Assembly (NCBI GenBank): GCA_963805525.1
Contig: CAWDUT010000006.1
Coordinates: forward strand, 1,364,001 to 1,428,000
From: DASQFQ01 sp963805525
GTDB lineage: Bacteria > Actinomycetota > Thermoleophilia > Solirubrobacterales > Solirubrobacteraceae
Direction: 5' to 3'
Length of the DNA stretch: 64,000 nucleotides
In this document: piece by piece, positions 43,257-51,638 of the stretch
How positions within the stretch are numbered: the stretch's first letter is position 1
How the letters are laid out: every line of letters begins with the position of its first letter
Translations under genes and position numbers: made by a program
The notes under the pieces: generated by a model
Seen by the model: only the letters and a program-made list of their open reading frames with translations
What the model was told of the DNA's origin: nothing
Databases searched by the model: none

Positions 43257-44880
43257 CGGCGTGAGTACGCGGAGCGCCGGGGTCTGACCCCTCGTCCGGG
43301 AGGGGGAACCAGCGGAGCCGGTCGAATCGTCGCCGGCTCGATGCGTGCGGCGGCGGCAGGATCTCGGCCGCCCCCATGATCCGCCGGGCTTCGGCGAGCT
43401 GGGCGGCGAGCGCGCCCTCGGACGCGGTCGGAAGGGGGTCGGCGAATTCCAGGCTGGCGAGCGAGGGCTCCGTCGCCTGTGGCGCCTTCGCGTGCTCCCA
43501 CAGACCGGTGGTCACATCGAAGCGGTACTGCGGCAGCAGCTTCCACCCCTCGTTCGCGATCATGTGGACCGCCTCGAGGATGTAGTCGAAGACCGTCTCG
43601 CTGATGAAGTAGTTGAAGCTGATGCGCGCGAACGCGAGCTTCATGCCCGGGCGGCCGCGCACCGCGTCGGCGCGCATCGCCGCCGACCACGCGGGGTCGA
43701 TCGGGTACATGCGGTGGATGTACGGGCCGGCGCAGAAGCAGCCGCTGCGCGCCTGGATCCCGAACAGGTCGTTGAGCAGCGCGACCACGAAGTTGGCGTG
43801 GAGCATTCCGACGGGGTGACGCACGCCGAGCGAAACGATCGCGAGCCGCTCGACCTCCGGGTTGCCGAGGATCCGGAGGTTCGGGTTCTCACCCCACGAT
43901 GCGAGCGCGCGCCTCGCGAACGCGTCCTCACGACGGTGGATCTCGTCCGCGCCGACTGCTTCTTTGAGCGCGAACACCAGCCCGGCGCGGATCGACTCCA
44001 CGATCGCCGGCGTGCCCGCCTCCTCCCGCACCGCCGGCTGAGGGTGGTAGCTCTGTGCCGTGGGGCCGACCCACACGATCGTTCCGCCGCCGGGCACCGA
44101 CGGCACCCGCCGGTGCAGGAGCCGACGCTTGGCGACCAGCACCCCGGGCGTCCCCGGGCCGCCCGCGAACTTGTGCGGCGAGAGGAAGACGGCGTCCTTG
44201 GACGCCATGTCGATCGGGAGGTAGGGGCCGGCCGCGGCGTAGTCGAAGCAGGCGAGCGCGTCGTGCTGGTGCAGCAGCTGCGCGATCGCGTCGACGTCCG
44301 ACACGATCCCGGTCACATTCGAGGCGGCGGAGAAGCTGCCCAGCTTCAGCGTGCGGCGGGTGTGGCGGCGGAGCTCGGCAGCGAGGTGCGCGAGGTCGAT
44401 CCGCCCGTCGTCGCGCTCGCCGATGGTGACGACGTCGACCCCGGACTCGCGCCAGGGCAGCTCGTTCGAGTGGTGCTCGTAGGGCCCGATGAAGACCACG
44501 GGCCGCTCCTCGCGTGGGCGATCGAGGTCGAGCAGCCGGATGAGCTTGTCGATGGCGGCGGTGCTGCCCGACCCGCAGAACACGACGACGTCGTCTGCGG
44601 TCCCATTGACCGCCCGGTGGATGGTGCGGCGGGCGTCCTCGCGCAGCGCCGTGGTGTGCCGGCCGGTGGCCGATGCCTCGGTGTGCGTGTTGGCGTACAG
44701 GGGCAGGACGCGGGAGCGGATCGTGTCCTCGATGAACGACAGCGAGCGACCGGAGGCCGTGGCGTCGGCGTAGACCATCCGGCGCGGGCCGAACGGCCCG
44801 TCGATGACCGCGTCGTCGCCGATCACCGAGCGGCGGACCCGCTCGATCAGCGGTTGCGACTGCTCAGCGTGCCGGAGCAC
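43249..44880 (-). CDS. Class-V aminotransferase / cysteine-desulfurase-like PLP enzyme
   Basis: 543-aa PLP-dependent enzyme resembling SufS/CsdA-type cysteine desulfurases but longer. YADATASGRSLSFIEDTIR at the N-terminus, CGSGSTAAIDKLI phosphate loop, PLP Lys in FLSPHKFAGGPGTPG, and a Cys-containing loop SGCFCAGPY near the C-terminal third. GTG 44880 starts at the conserved region; a frame-extending ATG at 45006 adds only Arg/Pro-rich sequence. Its stop lies 8 bp inside the HoxX gene on the opposite strand (convergent overlap). It may release sulfur from cysteine or another substrate; the extra C-terminal 150 residues are unrecognised. Confidence 0.8.
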   Translation of the reverse strand: MLRHAEQSQPLIERVRRSVIGDDAVIDGPFGPRRMVYADATASGRSLSFIEDTIRSRVLPLYANTHTEASATGRHTTALREDARRTIHRAVNGTADDVVVFCGSGSTAAIDKLIRLLDLDRPREERPVVFIGPYEHHSNELPWRESGVDVVTIGERDDGRIDLAHLAAELRRHTRRTLKLGSFSAASNVTGIVSDVDAIAQLLHQHDALACFDYAAAGPYLPIDMASKDAVFLSPHKFAGGPGTPGVLVAKRRLLHRRVPSVPGGGTIVWVGPTAQSYHPQPAVREEAGTPAIVESIRAGLVFALKEAVGADEIHRREDAFARRALASWGENPNLRILGNPEVERLAIVSLGVRHPVGMLHANFVVALLNDLFGIQARSGCFCAGPYIHRMYPIDPAWSAAMRADAVRGRPGMKLAFARISFNYFISETVFDYILEAVHMIANEGWKLLPQYRFDVTTGLWEHAKAPQATEPSLASLEFADPLPTASEGALAAQLAEARRIMGAAEILPPPHASSRRRFDRLRWFPLPDEGSDPGAPRTHAVT

Positions 44881-45046
44881 CGCGGGCGAACCGGCGTGTC
44901 GCGCGGCGCCGGCGGCTGGGCTCGCGGGCTGCCAGGGTCTCCGGCTCGGGCCGCCTGCGGTCACGCACGACCTCGGGCTCGGAGGCGCGCGCGGCCTTGG
45001 CGGCATCGTGCGCGCGTGTGGCGAGGACTGCGAAGAGTGCGCTCAT
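44864..45046 (-). CDS. Possible small basic protein
   Basis: 60-aa frame starting MSALFAVLATRAHDAAKAARA and ending in an Arg-rich tail. It overlaps the first 17 bp of the aminotransferase gene and lies in the divergent promoter region before LAL regulator 3. The first 20 residues look protein-like but no family is recognised, and there is no clear ribosome-binding site. Could be a chance frame. Confidence 0.25.
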   Translation of the reverse strand: MSALFAVLATRAHDAAKAARASEPEVVRDRRRPEPETLAAREPSRRRRATRRFARGAPAR

Positions 45047-45147
45047 GGCGCGACGCTATGGCGGCCCCGCCGGCCTTCGCTACGTGGAGCCACCGTAGGT
45101 TTTTCTCGCCGGCGGCCGACCGCTGAGGATAGGCTGAGCGATGGCGG

Positions 45148-48018
45148 ATGGCGCACCTCACCACGCGGACTGACCTGCTGGAGCGCGAAGCCGAGACGGC
45201 GCAGATCGGCCGCGGGCTCGACGCGGCGGCGGCCGGGGCCGGCGGACTCATCGTGATCGACGGCGCGGCCGGGATCGGCAAGACCACGCTGATGGACGAG
45301 GCCGCGGCGCTCGCGGAGGGCCGAGGCATGGTCGTACTCCGTGCGCGCGGCAGCATCATGGAGACAGAGTTCGCTTTCGGCGTGGTGATACAGCTGCTGG
45401 CGCCGAGCATCGAGTCGCTGGGCCCCACGGTGCGCGAGCAGCTGTTTGCCGGCGCGGCCGGGCTCGCGCGACCGCTGTTCGAGGACGTCCCCGACCGCGC
45501 GCCGTCCGACGAGCGCCTCTTCGCGCGCTTTCACGGCCTGCACTGGCTGTGTGCGCGGCTCGCCGAGGCCATCCCGCTCGCCCTGCTCGTCGATGACGCG
45601 CACTGGGCCGATGAGCCCTCGCTGCGGTTCCTCGCCTACCTGGAGGCGAGGCTCGACGAGCTGCCCGCCTGCGCGATCCTCGCAGTACGGACCGGCGAGC
45701 CGGCCCCGGAGCCCCTGACCGGGATGGTCGAGCGCGAGCCGCGCACCGCGGTCCGGCCGCCGCCGCTCAGCCCGGCCGCCGTTGCGACGCTCGTCCGCAG
45801 CGGCCTCGGCGATGACATGGGCGACGAGATCTGCGCCGCCTGCGCCCAGGCCACGGCCGGCAACCCGCTGCTCGCCCGCCAGCTCATCACCGCCCTGGGT
45901 GAGCGCGGTGTCGAGCCCACGAGCCTCGGCGTCGGCGCGGTGGCAGCGATGGGCCCGCCGTCGGTGGCCCGCTTCGTGTCCGGGCGGCTGCGGCAACGAC
46001 CGCCGGCGGTCGCGGCAGTCGCGCGAGCGCTCGCGATCCTCGGCGACGATGCGTCGCTCGCCGATACCGCGTCGGTCGCGGGTCTCGACCGCGACGCGAC
46101 AGCGCGCGCGGTCGACCAGCTGATCGACGCCGAGCTGCTGCACCGTGCGCTGCCGCCGCGGTTTCTGCACCCGATCATCCAGCAGGCGCTCGCGGACTCG
46201 ATCCCCCCGGCCGAGCAGGCGCAGCTGCATCTCTCCGCTGCCCGCGAGCTCGCGCGCGACCCGGCGCGATGCGAGCGAGCGGCCGTCCACCTCCTCGGCA
46301 CCCCGCCGGCGGGCGAGCGCTGGGCGTTCGACGCGCTGACGGAAGCGGCGCGCCGCGCCGGCGACCGTGGCGCCGCAGACCACGCGGTGCGCTTCCTACG
46401 GCGGGCGCTCGAGGAGGAGGCGCCGGCCGAGCTGACACGGGCGGCTCTGTTCGAGCTCGGCGCCGCCGAGGCGACGGCGCGCATGCCCGAGGCAACCGGC
46501 CACATGGAGCAGGCGCTGCGCCTGTCGCGCGATCCGGCGGAGCGCGCGCAGGCCGCCCTCGGCGTCTCGCTCGCGCGTTTCCTGGCGGCCGAGCTGCCGG
46601 AGGCGGTGGCCGCCTGTGAGGCGGTGCTCGCGGCCGACGGCGAGCTCGACCGCGAGCTGCGTCTGGCGCTCGAGTTCCAAGCGGCCGCCACTCGGCTGGT
46701 CGGCGGGCTCCCCGACGTCGCGACGTTCGGGCGCTTGCTCGCGCTGGAGCCGGAAGTCAAGCGCGGAGAGACGGCGGCCGAGCGCAGCGTGCTCGCCCTG
46801 ATCGCGCTGGTCTACGCGGCGACGACCGCCCACCCCGCCATCGAGGTGGCGGCGCTCGGCGAGGCGGCGTGGGGCGACGGCCGCCTGCTCACCGCGGTCA
46901 GGGCCCAGAACGCGGCGCTGGCGGCGCCGGCGACCATGGTCGCGCTGACCGCGGCCCCGACCGCCATCGCGCTCGCGGGCCGGCTGAATCGCGCGATCGA
47001 GGTGTGGAGCGCGGGCGTCGAAGAGGGCCGGGCGCGGAGCTCGCTGCTGCTCTACTCGATGTGCCTCGGTACGCGGGCGTCCGCCCGCGAATGGATCGGC
47101 GACCTGGGCGGCGCCGAGGCGGATGCGGTCGAGGCGCTCCCGCTCCTGCCGGCCGACGATCCGATCGTCCGGCCGAGCGCGCTGTCCGCCCTTGTCGACG
47201 TCTACATCGAGCGCGGCGCTCTGGATCAGGCCACGGCGCTGGTGCGCGACGCCTGGCCGACCGGGGACCTGCCGCTCTCGCTGAGCGTCAGTCAGGCGCT
47301 GGCTTCGCGCGGTCGGCTCGCGCTCCGCCTCGGCGATCCGGCGGCCGCGCTGGCCGATTTCGAGGAGGCGGGCCGGCGCGCGCAGGCGCTCTTCTACGTA
47401 AACCCGTGCGCGCTCATGTGGCGCAGCTACGCGGCGCTGGCGTGCGCCCGCCTCGGCGAGCACGAGCGCGCGCGGGCGCTCGTCGATGAGGAGGTCGAGA
47501 TCGGGCGGCGGTTCGGCGCGCCCGAGCCGCTCGGCGAGGCGCTGCGGGTGCGCGCGCTGCTCGTGCCGGGAGGGGAGATGGTCGAGGCGGCCCGCGAGGC
47601 AGTCGAGGTCCTCGCCGCGTCCGATCTCCGGCTGGCGCACGCGCGGGCACTGATCGACCTTGGCGCGGCGCTCCGGCGCGGCGGCCATCGCCGTGACGCC
47701 CGCGAGCCGCTGCGCGAGGGGCTGGACCTCGCGAACCGGTGCGGCTCGGTGGTCGAAACCGACCGGGCGATGCACGAGTTGCACGCGTGCGGCGCGCGCC
47801 CAAGGCGCCCCGCGATGCGGGGCGCCGACGCGCTCTCGGCCCAGGAGCGCCGCATCGCGACCATGGCGACAGAGGGCTTGGGCAACCGCGAGATCGCGGA
47901 GGCGCTGTTCCTTACCCGCCGGACAGTCGAGATGCATCTGACGGGCGCGTACCGGAAGCTCGGGGTCTCAGGTCGCGGGGAGCTTGCAGCAAGCCTCCGA
48001 GCGGACTCGAGCCGCTGA
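45148..48018 (+). CDS. LAL-type LuxR-family regulator 3
   Basis: 956-aa ATPase regulator: LEREAETAQIGRGLDAAAAG, Walker A GAAGIGKTTL, Walker B ALLVDDAHWAD, a long TPR-like region, and a C-terminal LuxR domain LSAQERRIATMATEGLGNREIA with RTVEMHLTGAYRKLGV. This is the third giant LuxR ATPase in the window. ATG 45148 is used; an ATG at 45141 is out of frame. The stop lies 21 bp before tRNA remnant G. Targets unknown; the divergent cysteine-desulfurase-like gene is a candidate. Confidence 0.92.
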   Translation: MAHLTTRTDLLEREAETAQIGRGLDAAAAGAGGLIVIDGAAGIGKTTLMDEAAALAEGRGMVVLRARGSIMETEFAFGVVIQLLAPSIESLGPTVREQLFAGAAGLARPLFEDVPDRAPSDERLFARFHGLHWLCARLAEAIPLALLVDDAHWADEPSLRFLAYLEARLDELPACAILAVRTGEPAPEPLTGMVEREPRTAVRPPPLSPAAVATLVRSGLGDDMGDEICAACAQATAGNPLLARQLITALGERGVEPTSLGVGAVAAMGPPSVARFVSGRLRQRPPAVAAVARALAILGDDASLADTASVAGLDRDATARAVDQLIDAELLHRALPPRFLHPIIQQALADSIPPAEQAQLHLSAARELARDPARCERAAVHLLGTPPAGERWAFDALTEAARRAGDRGAADHAVRFLRRALEEEAPAELTRAALFELGAAEATARMPEATGHMEQALRLSRDPAERAQAALGVSLARFLAAELPEAVAACEAVLAADGELDRELRLALEFQAAATRLVGGLPDVATFGRLLALEPEVKRGETAAERSVLALIALVYAATTAHPAIEVAALGEAAWGDGRLLTAVRAQNAALAAPATMVALTAAPTAIALAGRLNRAIEVWSAGVEEGRARSSLLLYSMCLGTRASAREWIGDLGGAEADAVEALPLLPADDPIVRPSALSALVDVYIERGALDQATALVRDAWPTGDLPLSLSVSQALASRGRLALRLGDPAAALADFEEAGRRAQALFYVNPCALMWRSYAALACARLGEHERARALVDEEVEIGRRFGAPEPLGEALRVRALLVPGGEMVEAAREAVEVLAASDLRLAHARALIDLGAALRRGGHRRDAREPLREGLDLANRCGSVVETDRAMHELHACGARPRRPAMRGADALSAQERRIATMATEGLGNREIAEALFLTRRTVEMHLTGAYRKLGVSGRGELAASLRADSSR

Positions 48019-48038
48019 CTTCCCCAACGGCTCGCCGA

Positions 48039-48160
48039 TGCCGAAGAGGACTCGAACCTCCACCCACTAAGTGTGGACCAGGCCCCTCCGGCTCCGTGCG
48101 GCACGAATGAGGGCACGTCGTGCCCCCATTTGCCAGAGGGCGTTGCCGGAGAATCTCGCC
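48039..48160 (-). repeat. tRNA-Leu remnant copy G fused to integrase leader element
   Basis: About 48 nt of tRNA-Leu 3' end, without the terminator hairpin, carrying the variable arm CACTAAGTG instead of the CGGTTATCCCG type. Instead of the iteron arm it joins directly to the leader element: GGCACGAATGAGGGC, a near-perfect palindrome GGGCACG-T-CGTGCCC (48111-48125), TTTGCC, GTTGCC at 48142 and GGAGAA. A deletion between two tandem copies would explain this. The remainder of 48161-48675 shows no gene I can recognise. Confidence 0.7.
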
Positions 48161-48675
48161 GTGGATGAGCACCGGGCGGCCACGCAGACCCTCCGCCAGG
48201 TCGGCCAGCGCGGGGGACTGATTGCAGCACGCCCAGCCAGGTCGTGACCGCGGGCACCTAGGCGCCGTCGCCGGCAACCGCAGCTGGGCGCGCGCCGTCT
48301 CCACTTGAGCTCTGCACACCCACCGCCCGCGCTGATCGGCCGCCAGCAGCCTGGGACGCAGCAGCATCGGCGCCAGGAACCGGGGGAGGGCTTCGTTGTC
48401 GCGAGACCGTTGTCGCTGGGGCGTATCCCGGCCGACCTGGCACGCGACTTGAACCTCCAGGACCTTCTGTGTGCCGCGATTCGTGGACGACTCGATCAGC
48501 GCGGCTGGCTCGCACCCGGCCACCTGAACCACTTGGTGAGCCGGTGCTCAACGAACGTTCGATTGGTTACAGCAGCCCTTTGCGGATATGAAGCGCTATC
48601 GGACCGGGCGCGGTGCCGACAAGGAGGGTCGCGCCGCGCTCATGGACAAGCGCTCGGACCCGAGGGGAGTCCTGC

Positions 48676-49269
48676 ATGCTTTCTTGCGCTCGGACGCGGC
48701 ATCTTGCCGCGTGTACCTCCACGTCGCTGCTCGCGGGGGTGGTCATGGCTGGTGCAGCTCCGGCGGTCGTCGGCGCGACGGTCCGCCCGCGCGGGGCGCC
48801 GGTGCGCGCTGACGCCGCTGCGTCGGTGTCGGCGCTGACCGCGAGCCGCTGCCACGGCGGTGGCGCCCGCCACGCCCCGCCCGCGGTCCTGCGTCGCGCG
48901 CTGCTGTGCCTCGTCAACCGCGCGCGCATGCGCGCGGGCCTGTGGCCGTTTCGCGCCGAGCGCCACCTCGCCCGCGCCGCCTCGCGCCATGCCGTCGACA
49001 TGGGCCGCCGCCACTACTTCGCCCACGTCTCGCCGAGCGGCGAGAGCGCGCGTTCGCGCGCCCGCGCTGCCGGCTGGCATCGCGGAGTCGGCGAGGTCAT
49101 CGCATGGGGCTGCGGCCTGCTTTCGACCCCGCGCGCGACGGTCCGCGCGTGGCTCACCAGCCCGCCGCACCGGTCGATCATCCTGGGGTCCGCCCGCGCG
49201 GCCGGCGTCGGTGTCAAGCGGCTCGCTGGCTGCGGCGGCCGCGCCTACTGGGTGATGGACGTCGGCTAG
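48676..49269 (+). CDS. Secreted CAP-domain (SCP/PR-1-like) protein
   Basis: 197-aa exported protein; ATG 48676 follows GAGGGGAG and begins a signal peptide (about residues 1-35, ending near AVVGATVRPRG). The CAP domain (60-195) has LLCLVNRARMRAGLWPF, RAASRHAVDMGRRHYFAHVSPSGES (His and Ser of the cleft), GEVIAWG and WLTSPPHRSIIL. Bacterial CAP proteins are secreted and of largely unknown function. The stop lies 11 bp before the leader hairpin of remnant H. Confidence 0.85.
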   Translation: MLSCARTRHLAACTSTSLLAGVVMAGAAPAVVGATVRPRGAPVRADAAASVSALTASRCHGGGARHAPPAVLRRALLCLVNRARMRAGLWPFRAERHLARAASRHAVDMGRRHYFAHVSPSGESARSRARAAGWHRGVGEVIAWGCGLLSTPRATVRAWLTSPPHRSIILGSARAAGVGVKRLAGCGGRAYWVMDVG

Positions 49270-49280
49270 TGGCGGTTGGC

Positions 49281-49345
49281 TGGGGAATATGGCTGCTCCC
49301 CAGTTGCCATAGGCCGTTGCCGGGAAAGTTGCCCCCTCGAGGCGG
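49281..49345 (-). other. Integrase leader element, copy at H
   Basis: Stem TGGGGA (49281-49286) with TCCCCA (49297-49302), then three direct GTTGCC motifs at 49303, 49316 and 49328, then the GAGGCGGAG motif shared with remnants D and E. The stem sequence differs from copies E and G while pairing is kept. It abuts the CAP gene stop, so the integrase that should follow has been deleted. Confidence 0.55.
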
Positions 49346-49355
49346 AGCGCTCTAG

Positions 49356-49548
49356 AACGACGAAAGCCCCGCAGATGCGGGGCTTTCGAATGCGCCGAAG
49401 AGGACTCGAACCTCCACCCACTAAGTGTGGACCAGGCCCTCAACCTTGTCACCCGGGTGTCAGATACGTCCATAGCGTCCAGGACGTCCGGGTTTGCGGA
49501 CGGAATGGACGGAATGGACGATCTGGATGTTGCCGCGGATGTTGCCAC
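49356..49548 (-). repeat. tRNA-Leu att-like remnant, copy H (complete type)
   Basis: Hairpin GAAAGCCCCGCAG...GCGGGGCTTTC, then a tRNA-Leu 3' half with the CACTAAGTG variable arm (otherwise identical to the intact gene), then the arm. GTCC units at 49468, 49477 and 49486 and inverted GGAC units at 49497, 49506, 49515 and 49524, all 9 bp apart, with GTTGCC at 49529 and 49541. The 49549-49853 gap shows no confident gene. Confidence 0.86.
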
Positions 49549-49853
49549 CGGTCAGGGAGGCTGGCCATCGGCGCCGCTCGCCACGTCGGATCCATCGAGT
49601 CCACTTCAGCGGCCGAACTCCCGTGCGCGTCTACGCGCGGCGGAGGCCGAAGTCGGCCAGCGCGACGGCGTGATCGGCGCCTCCGTACCGAAGTGGATCG
49701 CCGGCACCGGCTCGACGCCAAACGCCTGGCCGGCGCGCTCGCCAACCTCGGCGGACCTACGGCTCCCGGCCGACCTAGCCGAGCTATGCGATGGCGGCGG
49801 TCGACTGGACGCCGAGAAGGTCAAGGCGAGGGTGGACAGCGCTCCCGACCCTG

Positions 49854-50762
49854 CTAGGAGCGCGACCGGATCGGGGGTGGCGACACGCCACCGCCGGCGC
49901 GGGCCGCGACCGCGGCGTCGTGCTTGCGCTCGGCTTGCTCGGCTGGAGCGCCGAACCGCAGCAGTCGCCCGCCGCAGGCGATCGCGCAGACGCAGAACCA
50001 CGCCGAGCCCACGGCGAGTCCGGCGATCACGTCGCTGAGCCAGTGCACGTCGAGCAGCACGCGCGTCCCGGCGATGCTCACCGCTGCCGCGGCACATGCG
50101 CCGGCGATGAGTGCTCGCGCGCGCCGGTTGCGCCCGCGGGTGGCCAGGAGCGCCGTGGCGGCGAGGAACGCCGCCGACCAGGAGGAATGGCCGCTCGGGA
50201 ACGATGGCCCGAGCGACTCCGCGATCGGGTTGAGAGGCGGCCGGGCGCGGTCGGCGAGCTGCTTGATCGTCGTCGTGATCAGCCCGTTGCCGGCCACGAC
50301 CAGCGCCATGAAGGGGAGCACCCAGCGGTTGCGCGTGCGGATCGTTTCCGCGATCGCGACCAGCGCCGCGAGCGCGATCACGACCGTCGGCTCGCCGACG
50401 TGGGTGATCGCGGTGAGCACGTCGGTGGTGAAGCCGGAGGCGTTGCGGGCGCCCCACTCGGCGACGCCGCTGTCGATCCGCACCACCTCGGTGCTGCCGC
50501 GCACCAGGTAGGCGAGCACGGCCACCACCAGCCCGCCGAGCACGATCACCGCGAACGCCAGGGTCAGCGCCAGACCTGTCGCCGCCTGCGGGTCCAGGCG
50601 CCGCGCCCAACCGGAACGCGCGATCACCGCCTCCGTCCTCGGCGCGCCGGCACGCCCGGCCCAGCGCCAGGCGATCGCGCCGGCGGCGAGCCCGGCGAGC
50701 ATTGCCACGATGACTAGTGCGATGAGCGTCATGGGTAATGGCCGTGCGGGGAAGGCGTTCAT
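49854..50762 (-). CDS. PAP2-family membrane phosphatase 1
   Basis: 302-aa polytopic protein with six membrane segments and the three PAP2 signature motifs: KQLADRARP, PSFPSGHSSW and GTRVLLDVHWLSDV. Members dephosphorylate phosphatidic acid, undecaprenyl diphosphate or similar lipids on the outer face. A second start ATG 50732 (MTLIALVIVAML) removes ten residues. Divergent from the PAP2-DAGK-DUF1206 operon, with a 42-bp gap, so probably co-regulated with it. Confidence 0.9.
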   Translation of the reverse strand: MNAFPARPLPMTLIALVIVAMLAGLAAGAIAWRWAGRAGAPRTEAVIARSGWARRLDPQAATGLALTLAFAVIVLGGLVVAVLAYLVRGSTEVVRIDSGVAEWGARNASGFTTDVLTAITHVGEPTVVIALAALVAIAETIRTRNRWVLPFMALVVAGNGLITTTIKQLADRARPPLNPIAESLGPSFPSGHSSWSAAFLAATALLATRGRNRRARALIAGACAAAAVSIAGTRVLLDVHWLSDVIAGLAVGSAWFCVCAIACGGRLLRFGAPAEQAERKHDAAVAARAGGGVSPPPIRSRS

Positions 50763-50804
50763 GGCCCCGGGTGAGGGCTACCCGGGAGATCGGAGGGGGA
50801 AGCG

Positions 50805-51638
50805 ATGGCAGCGCACGAGCGCGCGGCGACGAATGGCCGGACACGGGACGACGGAGTCGTCCCCGTCTTGGAGGCGCGTCCGGGAGGGCCGGCACAGCGG
50901 TTCGCGGGATCCATGGAGGGCAGACACCCAGCTGCGGTGTTCTTCGCCGCTGTGCTCGCGGGCTTCGTGGTACTCGCGGGCCTGGCGATCCTGCTCGGGC
51001 TGTTGGTCACCGACGTGCTCGTCCACACGGGCGGCATCGGCCGCGCCGACGAGAGCGCGGTCGAGTCGATCGTGCGCGACCGCACCGGCGTACTCACCGA
51101 TGTCTCGTCGGTCGGCTCCGTGGTGGGTGGCGCGCCGGTGCTGCCGATCCTGGTCGGTCTGATCGGGATCGTCTGCGCGATCAAGCGCAGGTGGCGGATC
51201 GCCGCGTTCGCCGTGTTCGTGCTCGTGGTCGAGTCCGCGACCTACCGCACGGCTTCGCTCGTCGTGCCGCGTGACCGGCCGCACGTCGCGCGGCTGGAAG
51301 ACCTTCCGGCCGACGCGAGCTACCCATCCGGTCACACCGCCGCGTCGATCGCCGTCTACTGCGGCCTCGTGCTGTTGCTCACGTCGGCGTTCCCGAAGGG
51401 CCGTTGGCGCGTCGCGGCCTGGATGGTCGCGCTGCTGCTTCCGGTGTTCGTCGCCGGCTCGCGCATGTACCGCGGCATGCACCACCCGCTCGACCTCGGC
51501 GCGGGCGCGCTGATCGGCATCGGCGCGGTGGTGGTGCTGCTGTTCGCGTGCCGCGCCGCCGGCGTGGCCGCGCGCCCCCAGGCCCCGGCCCGGACCGGCG
51601 CCCGATCTTCGTCGCGCCAACCCCAGCCGGTGTCATGA
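50805..51638 (+). CDS. PAP2-family membrane phosphatase 2
   Basis: 277-aa PAP2 protein; the ATG follows GGAGGGGAAGCG. Motifs: RDRPHVARL (shortened first motif), YPSGHTAASI and SRMYRGMHHPLD. Hydrophilic N-terminal 40 residues, then about six membrane helices. ATGA overlap with the DAGK-like gene: a phosphatidate phosphatase and a diacylglycerol kinase encoded together could cycle phosphatidate and diacylglycerol at the membrane. Confidence 0.9.
   Translation: MAAHERAATNGRTRDDGVVPVLEARPGGPAQRFAGSMEGRHPAAVFFAAVLAGFVVLAGLAILLGLLVTDVLVHTGGIGRADESAVESIVRDRTGVLTDVSSVGSVVGGAPVLPILVGLIGIVCAIKRRWRIAAFAVFVLVVESATYRTASLVVPRDRPHVARLEDLPADASYPSGHTAASIAVYCGLVLLLTSAFPKGRWRVAAWMVALLLPVFVAGSRMYRGMHHPLDLGAGALIGIGAVVVLLFACRAAGVAARPQAPARTGARSSSRQPQPVS

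Noticed and set aside
48039..48088. Additional functional tRNA genes at the remnants
   Set aside because: All eight remnants lack the 5' half (acceptor 5' strand and D-arm); upstream sequence cannot complete a cloverleaf.
12716..49548. The repeated hairpin-tRNA units as a CRISPR array
   Set aside because: The units are kilobases apart, about 60-200 bp long and clearly derived from a tRNA gene and its terminator; no cas genes are present.
49600..49850. Plus-strand frame with LPADLAELCDGGGRLDAEKVKARVD, resembling a phage scaffold-like helix
   Set aside because: Short, no neighbouring phage genes, no clear start or ribosome-binding site; similarity too weak to call.
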